A program made the translations under genes and the position numbers. A stretch of DNA of 64,000 nucleotides from Tsukamurella sp. PLM1 (GTDB lineage Bacteria > Actinomycetota > Actinomycetes > Mycobacteriales > Mycobacteriaceae), in the NCBI RefSeq assembly GCF_023168325.1, contig NZ_AP025688.1, positions 1,798,001 to 1,862,000 of the forward strand, read 5' to 3'. Position 1 is the first letter of the stretch. Each line of letters begins with the position of its first letter. The notes under the pieces are model-generated. The model saw nothing but the letters and a program-made list of their open reading frames with translations. It was not told where the DNA came from and did no database searches. Below are positions 1 to 9,522 of this stretch, piece by piece.

Positions 1-233
1 TCCTCGACGGCCCGGCCACGCTGACCGCGCGCGCCCCGGGCGGCCACCGTCCCGAGGACGAGGCCGTCTTCGCGGCGCAGGTCGCGGCGGTGTGCGACGG
101 CGGTCCCGCCGACGGACTCGACGACGCCTGGCGCGCGGCGGCCGCGGCCTTCGCCGGCGGCACGGCGGAGATCCTCTACCGGGGCGCGCCGTTCGGCGTG
201 GGCTACCTGGTGGCCGTCGGGGGATCGGCGTGA
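1..233 (+). CDS. 3' end of an unassigned protein upstream of miaA
   Basis: An open frame enters from the left edge and ends at TGA 231-233, giving about 76 C-terminal residues that finish in [10 protein letters not shown]. The stop overlaps the GTG start of miaA by 4 bases (GTGA), so the two are translationally coupled. In mycobacteria the gene before miaA is a conserved hypothetical of the Rv2728c type, with a class III extradiol dioxygenase-like fold. The position fits that family, but too little is visible here to confirm it. Confidence 0.55.
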   Translation, partial: LDGPATLTARAPGGHRPEDEAVFAAQVAAVCDGGPADGLDDAWRAAAAAFAGGTAEILYRGAPFGVGYLVAVGGSA

Positions 234-1189
234 CGAGCACGTCGGGCGCCTCCGGCACCGTTCGCCCGATCGCCGTCGTCGGGCCGACCGCGACCGGTAA
301 GTCCGATCTGGCCCTGGACCTCGCGGAGCGCCTCGGCGGTGAGGTCGTCAACATCGACGCGATGCAGATGTACCGCGGCATGGACATCGGCACGGCGAAG
401 CTGCCCGTGGCCGAGCGCCGCGGGATCGCGCACCATCAGCTGGACGTGCTCGACGTGACCGAGACCGCGACCGTCGCCGCCTATCAGGAGCGCGCCCGCG
501 CCGACGTCGACGCTCTACTCGCCGCGGGCCGCACGCCCGTGATCGTGGGCGGCTCGATGATGTACTACCAGGCCCTGCTCGACGAGTGGAGCTTCCCGGC
601 GACCGATCCCGGCGTGCGGCGACGTTTCGAGGACCGGCTCGCCGAGGTCGGACCACTGGCCCTGCACGGCGAGCTCGCCGCACTCGACCCCGCCGCCGGG
701 GCGAAGATCCTCCCCACCGACGGCCGGCGGATCGTCCGCGCGCTCGAGGTGGTGACGCTCACGGGCGAGCCCTTCGCGGCGTCGGCCCCGGAGATCGGGC
801 CCGCCCGCTGGGACGCCGCGATCGTCGCCGTGGACCGCGACACCGAGGCGCTGGACGCCCGGATCGCGCAGCGCACCCGGCGGATGTTCGAGGAGGGCCT
901 CGTCGACGAGGTGCGCGCACTCGAGGAAGGCGGCCTGCGCGACGGCGTCACCGCCTCCCGCGCGATCGGGTACGCGCAGGTCCTGGCCGCGTTCGACGGC
1001 GAGTACGACCTCGATCACGCCCGCGAGCTCACCTTCGTCGGCACGCGCCGGTACGTGCGGCGCCAGCGGTCCTGGTTCCGGCGCGACCCGCGCGTCGTCT
1101 GGCTCGACGGTGCCGCCCCGGGCCTCCTGGACGCCGCCCTCGCCGCGCACGCCGCCCCGGCGTGGCGGCCGCCGCGGACCGTAGACTGA
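230..1189 (+). CDS. miaA: tRNA dimethylallyltransferase MiaA
   Basis: Transfers a dimethylallyl group from DMAPP to N6 of adenosine 37 in tRNAs that read UNN codons; a cytosolic tRNA-modifying enzyme. The P-loop GPTATGKS is at residues 18-25, followed by the [17 protein letters not shown] substrate region and a [10 protein letters not shown] segment near residue 105. The C-terminus has the family's aromatic and basic [14 protein letters not shown] stretch. At 319 aa it has the normal length. The frame is open further upstream, but the GTG at 230 is chosen because it gives the usual short N-terminus before the P-loop and overlaps the previous stop. dapF follows after 5 bases. Confidence 0.95.
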   Translation: MTSTSGASGTVRPIAVVGPTATGKSDLALDLAERLGGEVVNIDAMQMYRGMDIGTAKLPVAERRGIAHHQLDVLDVTETATVAAYQERARADVDALLAAGRTPVIVGGSMMYYQALLDEWSFPATDPGVRRRFEDRLAEVGPLALHGELAALDPAAGAKILPTDGRRIVRALEVVTLTGEPFAASAPEIGPARWDAAIVAVDRDTEALDARIAQRTRRMFEEGLVDEVRALEEGGLRDGVTASRAIGYAQVLAAFDGEYDLDHARELTFVGTRRYVRRQRSWFRRDPRVVWLDGAAPGLLDAALAAHAAPAWRPPRTVD

Positions 1190-1194
1190 CCGGC

Positions 1195-2079
1195 ATGACC
1201 GTCCCAGTCCCCGCGATCGACTTCCTCAAGGGCCACGGCACGGAGAACGACTTCGTGATCCTGCCGGACCCCGGGGTCGACATCGACCTCACCGAGGGCC
1301 TCGTGGCCGCGCTCTGCGACCGCCGCGCCGGCATCGGGGCCGACGGGGTGCTCCGCGTCGCCCGCGCGGGCGACCTGCTGGACGCGGGGGTGCTCGGCGC
1401 CGTGCCTGCGGGTGTGGGGCGCGACGACTGGTTCATGGACTACCGCAACTCCGACGGCTCGATCGCCGAGATGTGCGGCAACGGTGTGCGCGTGTTCGCG
1501 CATTTCCTCGCGGCGAACGCGCTGGTCGCGGGCGACGAGTTCACCGTCGGCTCGCGCGCCGGCGCCAAGCCCGTGCGCGTGCACCGCGCCGATCCCGAGT
1601 CGGCCGAGGTGTCGGTATCGATGGGGGTGGCGCGCGTCTTCGGGGAGTCGTCCGCCGGAGTCGGCGGCCGGGACCTGGCGGGGATCGCCGTCGACGTGGG
1701 CAACCCGCACATCGCCTGCGTCGTGCCCGGCCTCACCGCCGCGGATCTCAACGCCCTGGACGTGGCGAGCGCTCCCACCTTCGACCACGGCCTGTTCCCG
1801 CACGGCACGAACGTCGAGGTGCTCACGCCGCTCGCCGACGGCGCGGTCCACATGCGCGTGCACGAGCGCGGATCGGGGGAGACGCGGTCGTGCGGGACGG
1901 GCACCGTCGCCGCCGCGGTCGCGGCCCTGCGCGCAGCCGGTAGTGAGACCGGCGAGGTGGTCGTTCACGTCCCGGGCGGGTCGGTCACCGTCACGGTCTC
2001 GCCCGACGGTGCCGTGCTCCGCGGTCCGAGCCGGATCGTCGCCTCGGGCACGGTGCGCCCGAGCGCGCTGCACGACTGA
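1195..2079 (+). CDS. dapF: diaminopimelate epimerase DapF
   Basis: Interconverts LL- and meso-diaminopimelate, the last step before lysine and the source of the peptidoglycan cross-linking residue. Both catalytic cysteines are present in their signatures: Cys94 in MCGNGVRVF and Cys233 in [10 protein letters not shown]. The [14 protein letters not shown] phosphate-binding-like loop is intact. The protein is 294 aa, typical for actinobacteria. ATG 1195 lies five bases after the miaA stop, so the genes are probably cotranscribed. The dapF-hflX neighbourhood is conserved in Mycobacteriales. Confidence 0.95.
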   Translation: MTVPVPAIDFLKGHGTENDFVILPDPGVDIDLTEGLVAALCDRRAGIGADGVLRVARAGDLLDAGVLGAVPAGVGRDDWFMDYRNSDGSIAEMCGNGVRVFAHFLAANALVAGDEFTVGSRAGAKPVRVHRADPESAEVSVSMGVARVFGESSAGVGGRDLAGIAVDVGNPHIACVVPGLTAADLNALDVASAPTFDHGLFPHGTNVEVLTPLADGAVHMRVHERGSGETRSCGTGTVAAAVAALRAAGSETGEVVVHVPGGSVTVTVSPDGAVLRGPSRIVASGTVRPSALHD

Positions 2080-2139
2080 TCCGCGGCGCGAGAAAACCCG
2101 CGTGACCTCCCGTGTCGGATCGTGACACACTGGAGGCAT

Positions 2140-3549
2140 ATGACAGACATGGAAACCTGGGCGCCGGCCCCGACCGTCGGCGAACTCCAGCTGCAGGAGC
2201 GTTCGTCGCTCCGTCGCGTCGTCGGCCTCTCGACCGAGCTCGACGACGTCACCGAGGTCGAGTACCGCCAACTGCGCCTCGAGCAGGTCGTGCTCGTGGG
2301 CGTCTGGACCAGTGGGTCCGCCGCGGAGGCCGACTCCTCGCTCGCCGAGCTCAAGGCCCTGGCCGAGACCGCGGGCTCCGTGGTCCTCGAGGGCGTGATC
2401 CAGCGCCGCGACCGGCCCGACCCGGCCACGTACATCGGCTCCGGCAAGGCGCACGAGCTGCGCGAGGTCGTGCTCGCCACCGGCGCCGACACGGTGATCT
2501 GCGACGGCGAGCTCACGCCCGCGCAGTTGAACGCCCTGGAGAAGGTGGTGAAGGTGAAGGTCATCGACCGGACCGCCCTGATCCTCGACATCTTCGCCCA
2601 GCACGCCAGCTCGCGCGAGGGCAAGGCGCAGGTCAGCCTCGCGCAGATGGAGTACATGCTGCCGCGGCTGCGCGGCTGGGGCGAGGCGCTGTCCCGACAG
2701 GCGGGCGGTCGCGCCGGCAGCAACGGCGGGGTGGGCCTGCGCGGTCCCGGTGAGACGAAGATCGAGACCGACCGGCGCCGCATCCGCGAGCGGATGGCGA
2801 AGCTGCGGCGTGAGATCAAGGGGATGAAGCAGGCGCGCGACACCAAGCGCGGCGCGCGCCGCCGCTCGGGCGTGCCCGCCGTGGCGATCGCCGGATACAC
2901 CAACGCGGGCAAATCGAGCCTGCTCAACGCGATCACCGGCGCGGGTGTGCTGGTACAGAACGCGCTCTTCGCGACCCTCGACCCGACCACCCGCCACGGC
3001 ACCCTCACCGACGGCCGCGACGTGGTCCTCACCGATACCGTCGGCTTCGTGCGTCACCTGCCGACGCAGCTCGTCGAGGCGTTCCGTTCCACGTTGGAGG
3101 AGGTCGTGGACGCCGACCTGCTGGTGCACGTCGTGGACGGCAGCGATCCGATGCCGCAGCGCCAGATCGACGCGGTGCGCCAGGTGCTGCGCGACGTCGC
3201 CGGTGAGCGCGAGGCCGCGCTGCCCCGCGAGTTGCTGGTGGTCAACAAGACCGACGCCGCGGATCCGCTCGTGCTGGCCCAGTTGCGGGTCGCGCTTCCC
3301 GACGCGGTGTTCGTGTCGGCGCACACCGGCGAGGGCGTCGGCGAGCTGCTGGGACGCATGACCGAGCTGATCACCGCGGGCGACGTCGAGGTCGCGGCGC
3401 TGCTGCCCTACGAGCGGGGCGACCTGCTCGCCCGGATCCACGCCGAGGGTACGGTCGTCACGGCCGAGCACGAGGCCGACGGTACGCGGATCGTCGCCCG
3501 GGTCCCCGGCGCGCTGGCGGGGGCGCTCGCTCCGTTCTCGGCGCGATGA
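2140..3549 (+). CDS. hflX: ribosome-rescue GTPase HflX
   Basis: GTPase that binds 50S/70S ribosomes and splits stalled or hibernating ribosomes. The N-terminal glycine-rich HflX domain covers roughly residues 40-210 and a coiled basic linker follows ([15 protein letters not shown]). The G domain has G1 GYTNAGKSS at about 252, G3 DTVGF at 299 and G4 NKTD at 369. The start is uncertain: ATG 2140 sits only 3 bases after a GGAGG, ATG 2149 is 12 bases after it, and GTG 2122 is also in frame. The protein is about 469 aa from 2140. The downstream membrane-protein gene overlaps by 4 bases. Confidence 0.93.
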   Translation: MTDMETWAPAPTVGELQLQERSSLRRVVGLSTELDDVTEVEYRQLRLEQVVLVGVWTSGSAAEADSSLAELKALAETAGSVVLEGVIQRRDRPDPATYIGSGKAHELREVVLATGADTVICDGELTPAQLNALEKVVKVKVIDRTALILDIFAQHASSREGKAQVSLAQMEYMLPRLRGWGEALSRQAGGRAGSNGGVGLRGPGETKIETDRRRIRERMAKLRREIKGMKQARDTKRGARRRSGVPAVAIAGYTNAGKSSLLNAITGAGVLVQNALFATLDPTTRHGTLTDGRDVVLTDTVGFVRHLPTQLVEAFRSTLEEVVDADLLVHVVDGSDPMPQRQIDAVRQVLRDVAGEREAALPRELLVVNKTDAADPLVLAQLRVALPDAVFVSAHTGEGVGELLGRMTELITAGDVEVAALLPYERGDLLARIHAEGTVVTAEHEADGTRIVARVPGALAGALAPFSAR

Positions 3550-4187
3550 CCCGCACACCGCCGTCCGCCACCGCGCGCGCCGCGGGTGCGCTCGCCGTCG
3601 GTGTCGTGACGGCCTTCGCGGTGGGCGCCTTCGCCGGCTTCGGCCTCGGCGCACTTCTGGGGATCGGTGTCGCGGCACTGGTCTTCGTGGTGGTCGGGTG
3701 GCTGTTCCTGTGGCCGCTCGACGCCGCGTCCACCAGAGCGACGGTGCGCCGGGAGAACTTCCGTCCCCGGGGTACGGAACTCGTGGTGGGCGTCATCGCG
3801 GTGAGCGGGCTGGTCGCGATCCTCATCCTGCTGCTGGCCGGCCACACGGACGCGAAGAACGTCGCGGCGGGCGGGGCACTGCTCGCGGCGTTCGCGGTAT
3901 GGGCTTCGCTGCACCTAACGTACGCCACCCAGTACGCCGCGCTGTACTACGGCGACGAGGGTGACGAGCCCGGTGGTATCGACTGGGGGAGTGACGAACC
4001 GCCCGCGTACCGGGACTTCTTCTACTTCAGTTACAACCTGGGCATGACGTATCAGGTGTCCGACAACTCGGTCTCCACCTCGGAGATCCGGGCCGTGGTG
4101 CTGCGGCATTGCCTGCTGTCGTACGCGTTCGGCACCGTCATCCTCGCGACCGCCATCAACCTGGTCGTCGGCATCGTCGCGGACTAA
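3546..4187 (+). CDS. DUF1345 family integral membrane protein
   Basis: Function unknown. The 213 aa sequence has four to five hydrophobic segments, two at residues 10-60, one near 80-100, one near 112-130 and one at the C-terminus. It ends with the family's conserved [16 protein letters not shown]...[17 protein letters not shown] block, which is the hallmark of DUF1345. Its ATG overlaps the hflX stop (ATGA), so it is translationally coupled to hflX. It is convergent with the TetR gene at 4194, with only 6 bases between the stops. Confidence 0.85.
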   Translation: MTRTPPSATARAAGALAVGVVTAFAVGAFAGFGLGALLGIGVAALVFVVVGWLFLWPLDAASTRATVRRENFRPRGTELVVGVIAVSGLVAILILLLAGHTDAKNVAAGGALLAAFAVWASLHLTYATQYAALYYGDEGDEPGGIDWGSDEPPAYRDFFYFSYNLGMTYQVSDNSVSTSEIRAVVLRHCLLSYAFGTVILATAINLVVGIVAD

Positions 4188-4193
4188 CGCCGC

Positions 4194-4769
4194 TCACCGG
4201 GACGCGGAGTCCAGCAACAACTCCACGAGCGCGGTCGCCTTGTCGGGCCGGGGCGGTGTGCCGATGATCATGTCCGACCACAGGAACGACTCGGCGAGCC
4301 GGACGATCGCGTAGGCGAGATCCTCGCGGGAGACGCCGCGGGCCCCGTCGGGACCGGGGATCGAGAGGTCCGTGAGCCGGGCTCGCACCCAGTCGATCAG
4401 CCGGGACTGCACCACGCTGCCGCTGGATTGGAGTACGCGCATCGCGAATTCCGGCTCGTCGGAGGCGAATCGGGCGAGCGGCGGGTACTCGCGGACCTCG
4501 TGCGCGAGGCGCGAGAACGAGCGGAGGAACGCGGCGCGGTCGATGTCGGGCTCGGCCGACTCGACGCGCTCGATCGCCTGGGCGATACCCAGCCAGATCG
4601 CCTCGCCGACCACCTGCTCGCGGCCGTCGAACCAGCGGTAGAGCGTCGCGCGGCCGACCCCGCAGGCGTTCGCGAGGCGGCCCAGGTCGACCCGCCGACC
4701 CACCCGGAACCATTCCGCCGCCTGGGCGATCACCGCGGAAGGGTTGGCAGATCGCTCCGGTTGAGACAT
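4194..4769 (-). CDS. TetR-family transcriptional repressor (QsdR-like)
   Basis: A 191 aa one-component regulator. The N-terminal helix-turn-helix is at about residues 20-58 (LGRLANACGVGRATLYRWF); the rest is an all-alpha ligand-binding domain. The opening PSAVIAQAAEWF resembles regulators annotated as QsdR-like, but that subfamily is from memory and not verified. It diverges from two acyl-CoA dehydrogenase genes whose first ATG is 50 bases away, so it probably represses them and is released by an acyl-CoA or lactone-type ligand. An inverted repeat covers its own start codon (see 4763-4785). Confidence 0.82.
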   Translation of the reverse strand: MSQPERSANPSAVIAQAAEWFRVGRRVDLGRLANACGVGRATLYRWFDGREQVVGEAIWLGIAQAIERVESAEPDIDRAAFLRSFSRLAHEVREYPPLARFASDEPEFAMRVLQSSGSVVQSRLIDWVRARLTDLSIPGPDGARGVSREDLAYAIVRLAESFLWSDMIIGTPPRPDKATALVELLLDSASR

Positions 4770-4785
4770 ACTTCTATTGTGTCTC
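4763..4785. promoter_or_regulatory. candidate TetR operator between divergent genes
   Basis: Inverted repeat with perfect 6-base arms GAGACA (4763-4768) and TGTCTC (4780-4785) around an 11-base AT-rich centre, in an otherwise very GC-rich region. It overlaps the start codon of the TetR gene and lies about 35 bases before the divergent dehydrogenase ATG, where an autoregulatory operator would be expected. Seen directly; the binding role is inferred. Confidence 0.5.
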
Positions 4786-4819
4786 GCTAGGGCGAGGGTG
4801 TCAACGAGGGGAGATCCGG

Positions 4820-6049
4820 ATGGATCTGGCGTTCACAGCGGAGGAAGAGGCCTTCCGCGACGAGGTGCGGGCGTTCTTGGACGAGCACCTGACCGACGAC
4901 CTGCGGGCCGCAGGCGACCTCGCGACCAGCGTGTACTCGGACCACGAGGCGAGCCTTCAGTGGCAGGCGATCCTGCACGAGCGCGGCTGGGCGGCACCCG
5001 CCTGGCCGGTCGAGCACGGCGGCTGCGACTGGACGGTGGCGCAGCACTACATCTTCGCGCGGGAGTCCGTGCTCGCCGGGGCACCGTTCCTCTCGCCCAT
5101 GGGGATTCGGATGGTGGCGCACGCGATCATCAGGTTCGGCACGGACGACCAGAAGACGTTCTTCCTGCCGCGGATCCTCGACGCGTCGGTGTTCTTCTGC
5201 CAGGGGTACTCCGAACCGGAATCGGGATCGGACCTCGCCTCGCTGTCGATGCGCGCCGAGTCCGACGGCCACGATCTGGTCCTCACCGGATCCAAGATCT
5301 GGACCACGCACGCGCGCGAGGCGAACTGGATGTTTGCTCTGGTCCGCACGTCGAAAGGGGAGCGCAAGCAGCAGGGCATCACGTTCCTGCTCCTCGATAT
5401 GACGGTGCCGGGCATCGAGATCCAGCCGCTCGTCATGGCCTCCGGGGAGGAGGTGCAGAACGTGGTCTTCTTCGACCGGGTGCGGGTGCCGAAGGCGAAC
5501 GTGCTCGGGAAGATCGACGAGGGCTGGACCGTCGCGAAGTACCTGCTCGAGTTCGAGCGCGGCGGCGGCGCCGCGGCTCCTGGCTGCAGGTCTCGCTCGA
5601 CCGGCTCGCGGCGCAGGCCGGGGTGTCCCCGGCCGTGGCGGCGGGCCCTTGCCGAGGACGACGACTTCCGAAGGGGACTCGCCGAGCTGCGCGCCCGCGT
5701 GGACGTGCTGGAGGTACTCGAACACCGCTCCCTCGCCGTGCTGGCGGCGGGCGGCAATCCGGGGCCTGCGGCATCGATGCTCAAGATCCTGGGAACCGAG
5801 CTGAGCCAGGCGATCACGGAGTTCATTCACAAGTCCGCGGGCCCGCGGGGCCGGGTGTATCAGCCGCACGTGACCCGGCCCGGAGGCCCGGTGGTCGAGT
5901 ACCTGCCGCCGCCCGGCGGCGCACACAGCGGCGAGTTGTGGCAGGCGGTGGCACCGCTGCGCTACTTCAACGACCGCGCGGGATCGATCTACGCGGGCTC
6001 CAACGAGATTCAACGGAACATCCTGGCGAAAGCGGCATTGGGGCTGTAA
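4820..6049 (+). CDS. acyl-CoA dehydrogenase, alpha-type subunit (internal frame disturbance)
   Basis: FAD-dependent acyl-CoA alpha,beta-dehydrogenase of about 409 aa. It has the CQGYSEPESGSDLAS flavin/substrate region (about residue 132), the LTGSKIWTTHA beta-strand motif and the C-terminal IYAGSNEIQRNILAKAALGL with the usual NEIQ segment. Start ATG 4820 follows GAGGGGAG. Residues about 252-277 read as an Arg/Pro/Ser-rich stretch in this frame. The alternative frame gives a family-like SWLQVSLDRLAAQAG there, so two compensating indels near 5576 and 5648 are likely. The next gene starts directly after the stop (TAA-ATG), and the two probably form a heteromeric FadE pair. Confidence 0.88.
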   Translation: MDLAFTAEEEAFRDEVRAFLDEHLTDDLRAAGDLATSVYSDHEASLQWQAILHERGWAAPAWPVEHGGCDWTVAQHYIFARESVLAGAPFLSPMGIRMVAHAIIRFGTDDQKTFFLPRILDASVFFCQGYSEPESGSDLASLSMRAESDGHDLVLTGSKIWTTHAREANWMFALVRTSKGERKQQGITFLLLDMTVPGIEIQPLVMASGEEVQNVVFFDRVRVPKANVLGKIDEGWTVAKYLLEFERGGGAAAPGCRSRSTGSRRRPGCPRPWRRALAEDDDFRRGLAELRARVDVLEVLEHRSLAVLAAGGNPGPAASMLKILGTELSQAITEFIHKSAGPRGRVYQPHVTRPGGPVVEYLPPPGGAHSGELWQAVAPLRYFNDRAGSIYAGSNEIQRNILAKAALGL

Positions 6050-7198
6050 ATGGACTTCTCACTCACCGACGAACAGACGATGCTGCGCGACTCCGTTCGC
6101 GCCTACCTCGCCGGGCGGTACCCGCTGACCGAATCCCGTTCTGCAGCACGCTCGGCGGAGCGCTGGCAGCCCGCCGTCTGGGAGGCGTTCGCGGTCGAAC
6201 TGGGGATCCTCGCCGCGGTCCTGCCCGAGTCCGTGGGCGGGCTCGGCGGCGGCGCCGAGGAGACGATGGTGATCGCCGAGGAACTCGGCGGCGCGCTCGT
6301 GGTGGAGCCGTTCATCGGCACCACCGTGGTCGGCGGCGGGTTGCTCGCCCGGGCCGGCGGCGCTGCGGCGGAAGCGGTGTGCGCTGCGGTCACGGAGGGC
6401 GGCGCGCGGATCGCGCTGGCGCACATCGAGCCCGATTCCGGGCGGGAGCCGTGGGACGTGCAGGCGCGGGCGGTGCGCGACGGCGCCGACTACGTGCTGT
6501 CCGGGGCGAAGACGGTCGTCGCCGACCTGCCGCTCGCGACCCATCTGATCGTCGTGGCGCGCACGTCCGGCGAGCGGCTCAACCGGGACGGGTTGTCGCT
6601 GTTCCTCCTCGAATTCGATCCGCAGGTGCCGCCGCCGGGAGCGACCGCCCGCTACTTCCGCACGATCGACGACCATCACGCCGGCGACCTCGACCTCGTC
6701 GGCGTGCGGGTGCCCGCCGCCGCGCTCGTCGGGCCCGAGGGCGGGGCCTGGGAGCTCCTCGAACGTTCCCTCGACGACGGTGCCGCCGCCGTCTGCAGCG
6801 AGGCCGTCGGCATCATGCGGCGGGTCGTCACCGACACCGTCGAATACGCGAAGCAGCGCAAGCAGTTCGGCGTGCCCATCGGCTCGTTCCAGGTGCTGCA
6901 GCACCGCATGGTGGACATGGCGCTGGAGCTGGAACAGGCCGTCGCGGCCGCGCACCTGGCGGCGCTGAACCTGGACGCCGAGCCCGCCGCGCGGCGCCGG
7001 GCCGTCTCGGCGGCGAAGATCACCATCGCCCGCGCGGCCCGATTCATCGGCCAGAACGCGGTGCAGCTGCACGGCGGGATGGGGCTCACCGAGGAGCTCG
7101 CGATCGGGCACTGCTTCAAGCGACTCACCGCGATCGAGACCGAGTTCGGGTCCGCCACCGATCACCTGCACCGGTACGCGGAGGCGACCGCGACCTGA
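6050..7198 (+). CDS. acyl-CoA dehydrogenase, partner subunit
   Basis: A 382 aa acyl-CoA dehydrogenase. It opens with the DFSLTDEQTMLRDSVRAYLAGRY N-terminal helices. It lacks a typical EPGSGSD motif, having IEPDSGREPWDVQARA at the equivalent place. The C-terminal half is conserved: EYAKQRKQFGVPIGSFQVLQH, then AVQLHGGMGLTEELAIGHCFKRL. This degenerate-N/conserved-C pattern is typical of the second subunit in alpha2beta2 FadE pairs of Mycobacteriales. It abuts the upstream gene without spacing. The pair's substrate is unknown. It is probably controlled by the TetR gene at 4194. Confidence 0.88.
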   Translation: MDFSLTDEQTMLRDSVRAYLAGRYPLTESRSAARSAERWQPAVWEAFAVELGILAAVLPESVGGLGGGAEETMVIAEELGGALVVEPFIGTTVVGGGLLARAGGAAAEAVCAAVTEGGARIALAHIEPDSGREPWDVQARAVRDGADYVLSGAKTVVADLPLATHLIVVARTSGERLNRDGLSLFLLEFDPQVPPPGATARYFRTIDDHHAGDLDLVGVRVPAAALVGPEGGAWELLERSLDDGAAAVCSEAVGIMRRVVTDTVEYAKQRKQFGVPIGSFQVLQHRMVDMALELEQAVAAAHLAALNLDAEPAARRRAVSAAKITIARAARFIGQNAVQLHGGMGLTEELAIGHCFKRLTAIETEFGSATDHLHRYAEATAT

Positions 7199-7228
7199 CG
7201 CAGGGTGCCGCAGCGGGGGTTGCTCGTT

Positions 7229-8187
7229 TCAGGGGCGAGCGGTGATATCCGGCGCGCGGAGGAAGTCGTCGATCAGTGCAGCGCACCCGGCGGCATCGTC
7301 GAACCACGGGGCGTGGCCGCCGCGGACCGACTCGAACCGGGCACGCGGAATCGCCGCGACACTCGGCCGGGCGTCCTCCGCACGGAGGAACACGTCCTGC
7401 TCTCCCCAGAGGAAGAGAACCGGACACGCGATCCGGGCGAGCTCGGCGCCGGTCAGGACGTTCTCGGAGCGAGGGACGCGCCCGCGCAGCAGGCGCCGCA
7501 GCAGAGCGCGATACGACCGCGCCTGTCCGGGCAGGCGCAGCGGAAGCCGGTGGAGGTCGATCATGTCGTCGGTCATCGCGTCGACCGCTCGACGGCCGAG
7601 CGCTTCGGTGAGTGCGTCGCGTGCGAGCGACGCGGGTGACGGCAACCGCATGGCGCACTGCACGGCGCGCCCGCGGATCGGGGCCGTCATCGTCGCCATC
7701 GCAGCGGTGCCACGCAGGCCCGCGATCGCCGTGGCGGGCGCGCCGACGATCGTCGCCGCCGACACGCGCTCAGGCCGGTCGATCGCGGCCCAGAGGGTGA
7801 ACAGTCCGCCGAGGGAGTTTCCCACGAACGCCGCGCGATCCAGGTACAACGCATCCAGGAGGCTCGTGACGACGTCGCCGGCCTGCGTTCGGACGGGGCG
7901 TCCCCGCCACGAGTAGGGCCGCGACAGGCCGTGGCCCGGCAGGTCGACGAGGATGTGCCGATACCCGGGAAGCCGCGCGACGAGCGGTGCGAACCCGGCG
8001 CCGGGGCCGAGATCCCGTTCAGGTGGAGCAGCGGCGGGCCGGTGCCCGTCTCGAGCACCCGAACGACCGTCGACGGCTCGGCCAGTGCGATCGCTCGCTC
8101 TGTCATCGGAAGGTCGAGGTTCTCGAACACCCGGCGTTCGGCGTCGCGGATGCGCCGTTCGATCGGCTCGCCGCTCCACAGTGCCAT
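7229..8187 (-). CDS. alpha/beta hydrolase (frameshifted near 8014)
   Basis: Serine hydrolase of the alpha/beta-fold, about 319 aa if the frame is restored. The N-terminal part starts at ATG 8187 and reads to LLHLNG. At a CCC run (8014-8016) the frame changes and continues as DLGPGAGFAPLVARLPGYRHILVDLPGHG. It then has the nucleophile elbow GNSLGG, a late acid near LFLWGEQDVFL and the catalytic His in GGHAPWFDD. One lost G on the coding strand would repair it. It lies 4 bases after the cupin stop, so the two are cotranscribed. It is convergent with the dehydrogenase gene. Substrate unknown. Confidence 0.8.
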
Positions 8188-8191
8188 AGCG

Positions 8192-8577
8192 CTACCGGCC
8201 GGGTTCGGCGTCGGTCCGGGCGGTGTCGTCCGTCAGCCGGGGATCCTCCGCGACCGATTCGATCGTCCTCCCCGGCGTGTAGAACATTTCGATCACATCG
8301 TGCACCAGGGTATGACGGTGCCAGTGGCCCTTCGGAACCACGGCGAACTGGCCCGCGGTGAGCGGCACCAGGGTGCTGTCGTGCGCGGTGAGGATCTCGA
8401 CGGTGACGCTGCCGGCGAGCACCATCAGGAGCTCGTCGGTGTCGGGGTGGAGTTCCCAGTCGGACGTGTCGAGCCGGTCGCCCCGATACACGCAGAACTC
8501 ACCGTCGTTGAACGAGGTGAGGACGCGGAAGTCGAAGGGGGGGGGCGTGCGAGTGCTGTCGGATCGTGTGCGTGCAT
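8192..8577 (-). CDS. small cupin-domain protein (frameshifted at a G9 tract)
   Basis: A single-domain cupin of about 128 aa if the frame is restored. From ATG 8577 it reads MHAHDPTALARPPP, then meets nine consecutive C on the coding strand (8537-8545 as G). The frame is lost there; with one more C it continues FDFRVLTSFNDGEFCVYRGD into the cupin core ELHPDTDELLMVLAG and VVPKGHWHRH. If the tract is correct, a GTG at 8491 could give a 99 aa shorter form. It lies between an AraC regulator and a hydrolase on the same strand. Small cupins of this type often sense or bind small ligands; no specific role can be assigned. Confidence 0.72.
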
Positions 8578-8632
8578 ACGATGATTCTGAGCAGTGGAGC
8601 GTGCACGATCTTGGACGAATGTTCCGCCTCGG

Positions 8633-9469
8633 CTACGGGTGCGCGAGCAGGTCGACGGCCCAGTCGGACCGAGTGGCCAGGGTGGTCGGCGTGGTTCCGG
8701 CGAACCACCGCACGTCGCGGTGCAGGTGCGACTGGTCGGAGTACCCGCATGCGGCTGCGACCAGCGCCGGGGCCTGGCCCGTGATCAGCTGCGCCGCAGC
8801 GTGATCGAATCGGATCAAGCGCGCGGCGTACTTGGGCGAGAGACCGATCTGATCGTGGAAGCGGGACCACAAGCGCTTCCGGCTCCACCCGATCTCGTCC
8901 GCCAACGATTCGATCCGCACCCTTCCCCGGTGCGCCGAGATCCGGTTCCACACCCATGTCACTTCGTCGTCAGTCCGGTGGTGGTCCTGGTCGATCCGCC
9001 GCGCGACCAGGTGCAGGGCCATTCTGAAACGCTCGTCCCATGAGCGGGCATCCGACATCCGCTCTCGGACGTCGTCGACGGTGCGCGGGCCGAGCACATC
9101 CCCGGCTGAGGACACCCCGGCCAGCTCGCGCACGGGGACGCCGAGTGCCGCGCGTGCGACCGCCGGGGACAGGCGGAGTTCCACACAGCCGATGCCGGCG
9201 CCGCGGATTCGCGCACCGCTCGGCGCAAGGCCACCGACGACGCCGCCCCGGTGCTCGCGCCCGTCGGTGTCGTGTACGGCGACGTCTCGCTCACCGAAGC
9301 CCAGGACGATCGTGACCGCGGGGCGGGGAAGTACGGGGATGTCGGTGTGACCGACTACCCGCCGGTCGCGAAACCCGGCGATGCTCACGCCGGTGGGCAT
9401 CCGCATGCGCGACGGTTGCGCGATCTCCCATCGGTCGTCGGCCCATCCGTTCGACTCGATTGGCACCAC
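8633..9469 (-). CDS. AraC-family transcriptional regulator
   Basis: A 278 aa regulator with a C-terminal double helix-turn-helix at about residues 180-275: IESLADEIGWSRKRLWSRFH, then LIRFDHAAAQLITG...AAACGYSDQSHLHRDVRWFAG. That is the AraC/XylS signature. The N-terminal 170 residues form the effector region. Start GTG 9469, with another GTG at 9466. It lies 55 bases upstream of the cupin gene on the same strand, and probably controls the cupin-hydrolase pair. Its effector is unknown. Confidence 0.88.
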   Translation of the reverse strand: MVPIESNGWADDRWEIAQPSRMRMPTGVSIAGFRDRRVVGHTDIPVLPRPAVTIVLGFGERDVAVHDTDGREHRGGVVGGLAPSGARIRGAGIGCVELRLSPAVARAALGVPVRELAGVSSAGDVLGPRTVDDVRERMSDARSWDERFRMALHLVARRIDQDHHRTDDEVTWVWNRISAHRGRVRIESLADEIGWSRKRLWSRFHDQIGLSPKYAARLIRFDHAAAQLITGQAPALVAAACGYSDQSHLHRDVRWFAGTTPTTLATRSDWAVDLLAHP

Positions 9470-9522
9470 ACCATGCTAAGCCGATCCGGGCGCGCTGCGT
9501 CGGAATCGTTGTGCCGGGGAGG

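Noticed and set aside
1015..3678. 887-codon open frame on the minus strand
   Set aside because: Lies antisense to miaA, dapF and hflX, His/Arg/Gly-rich with no domain; a high-GC shadow frame.
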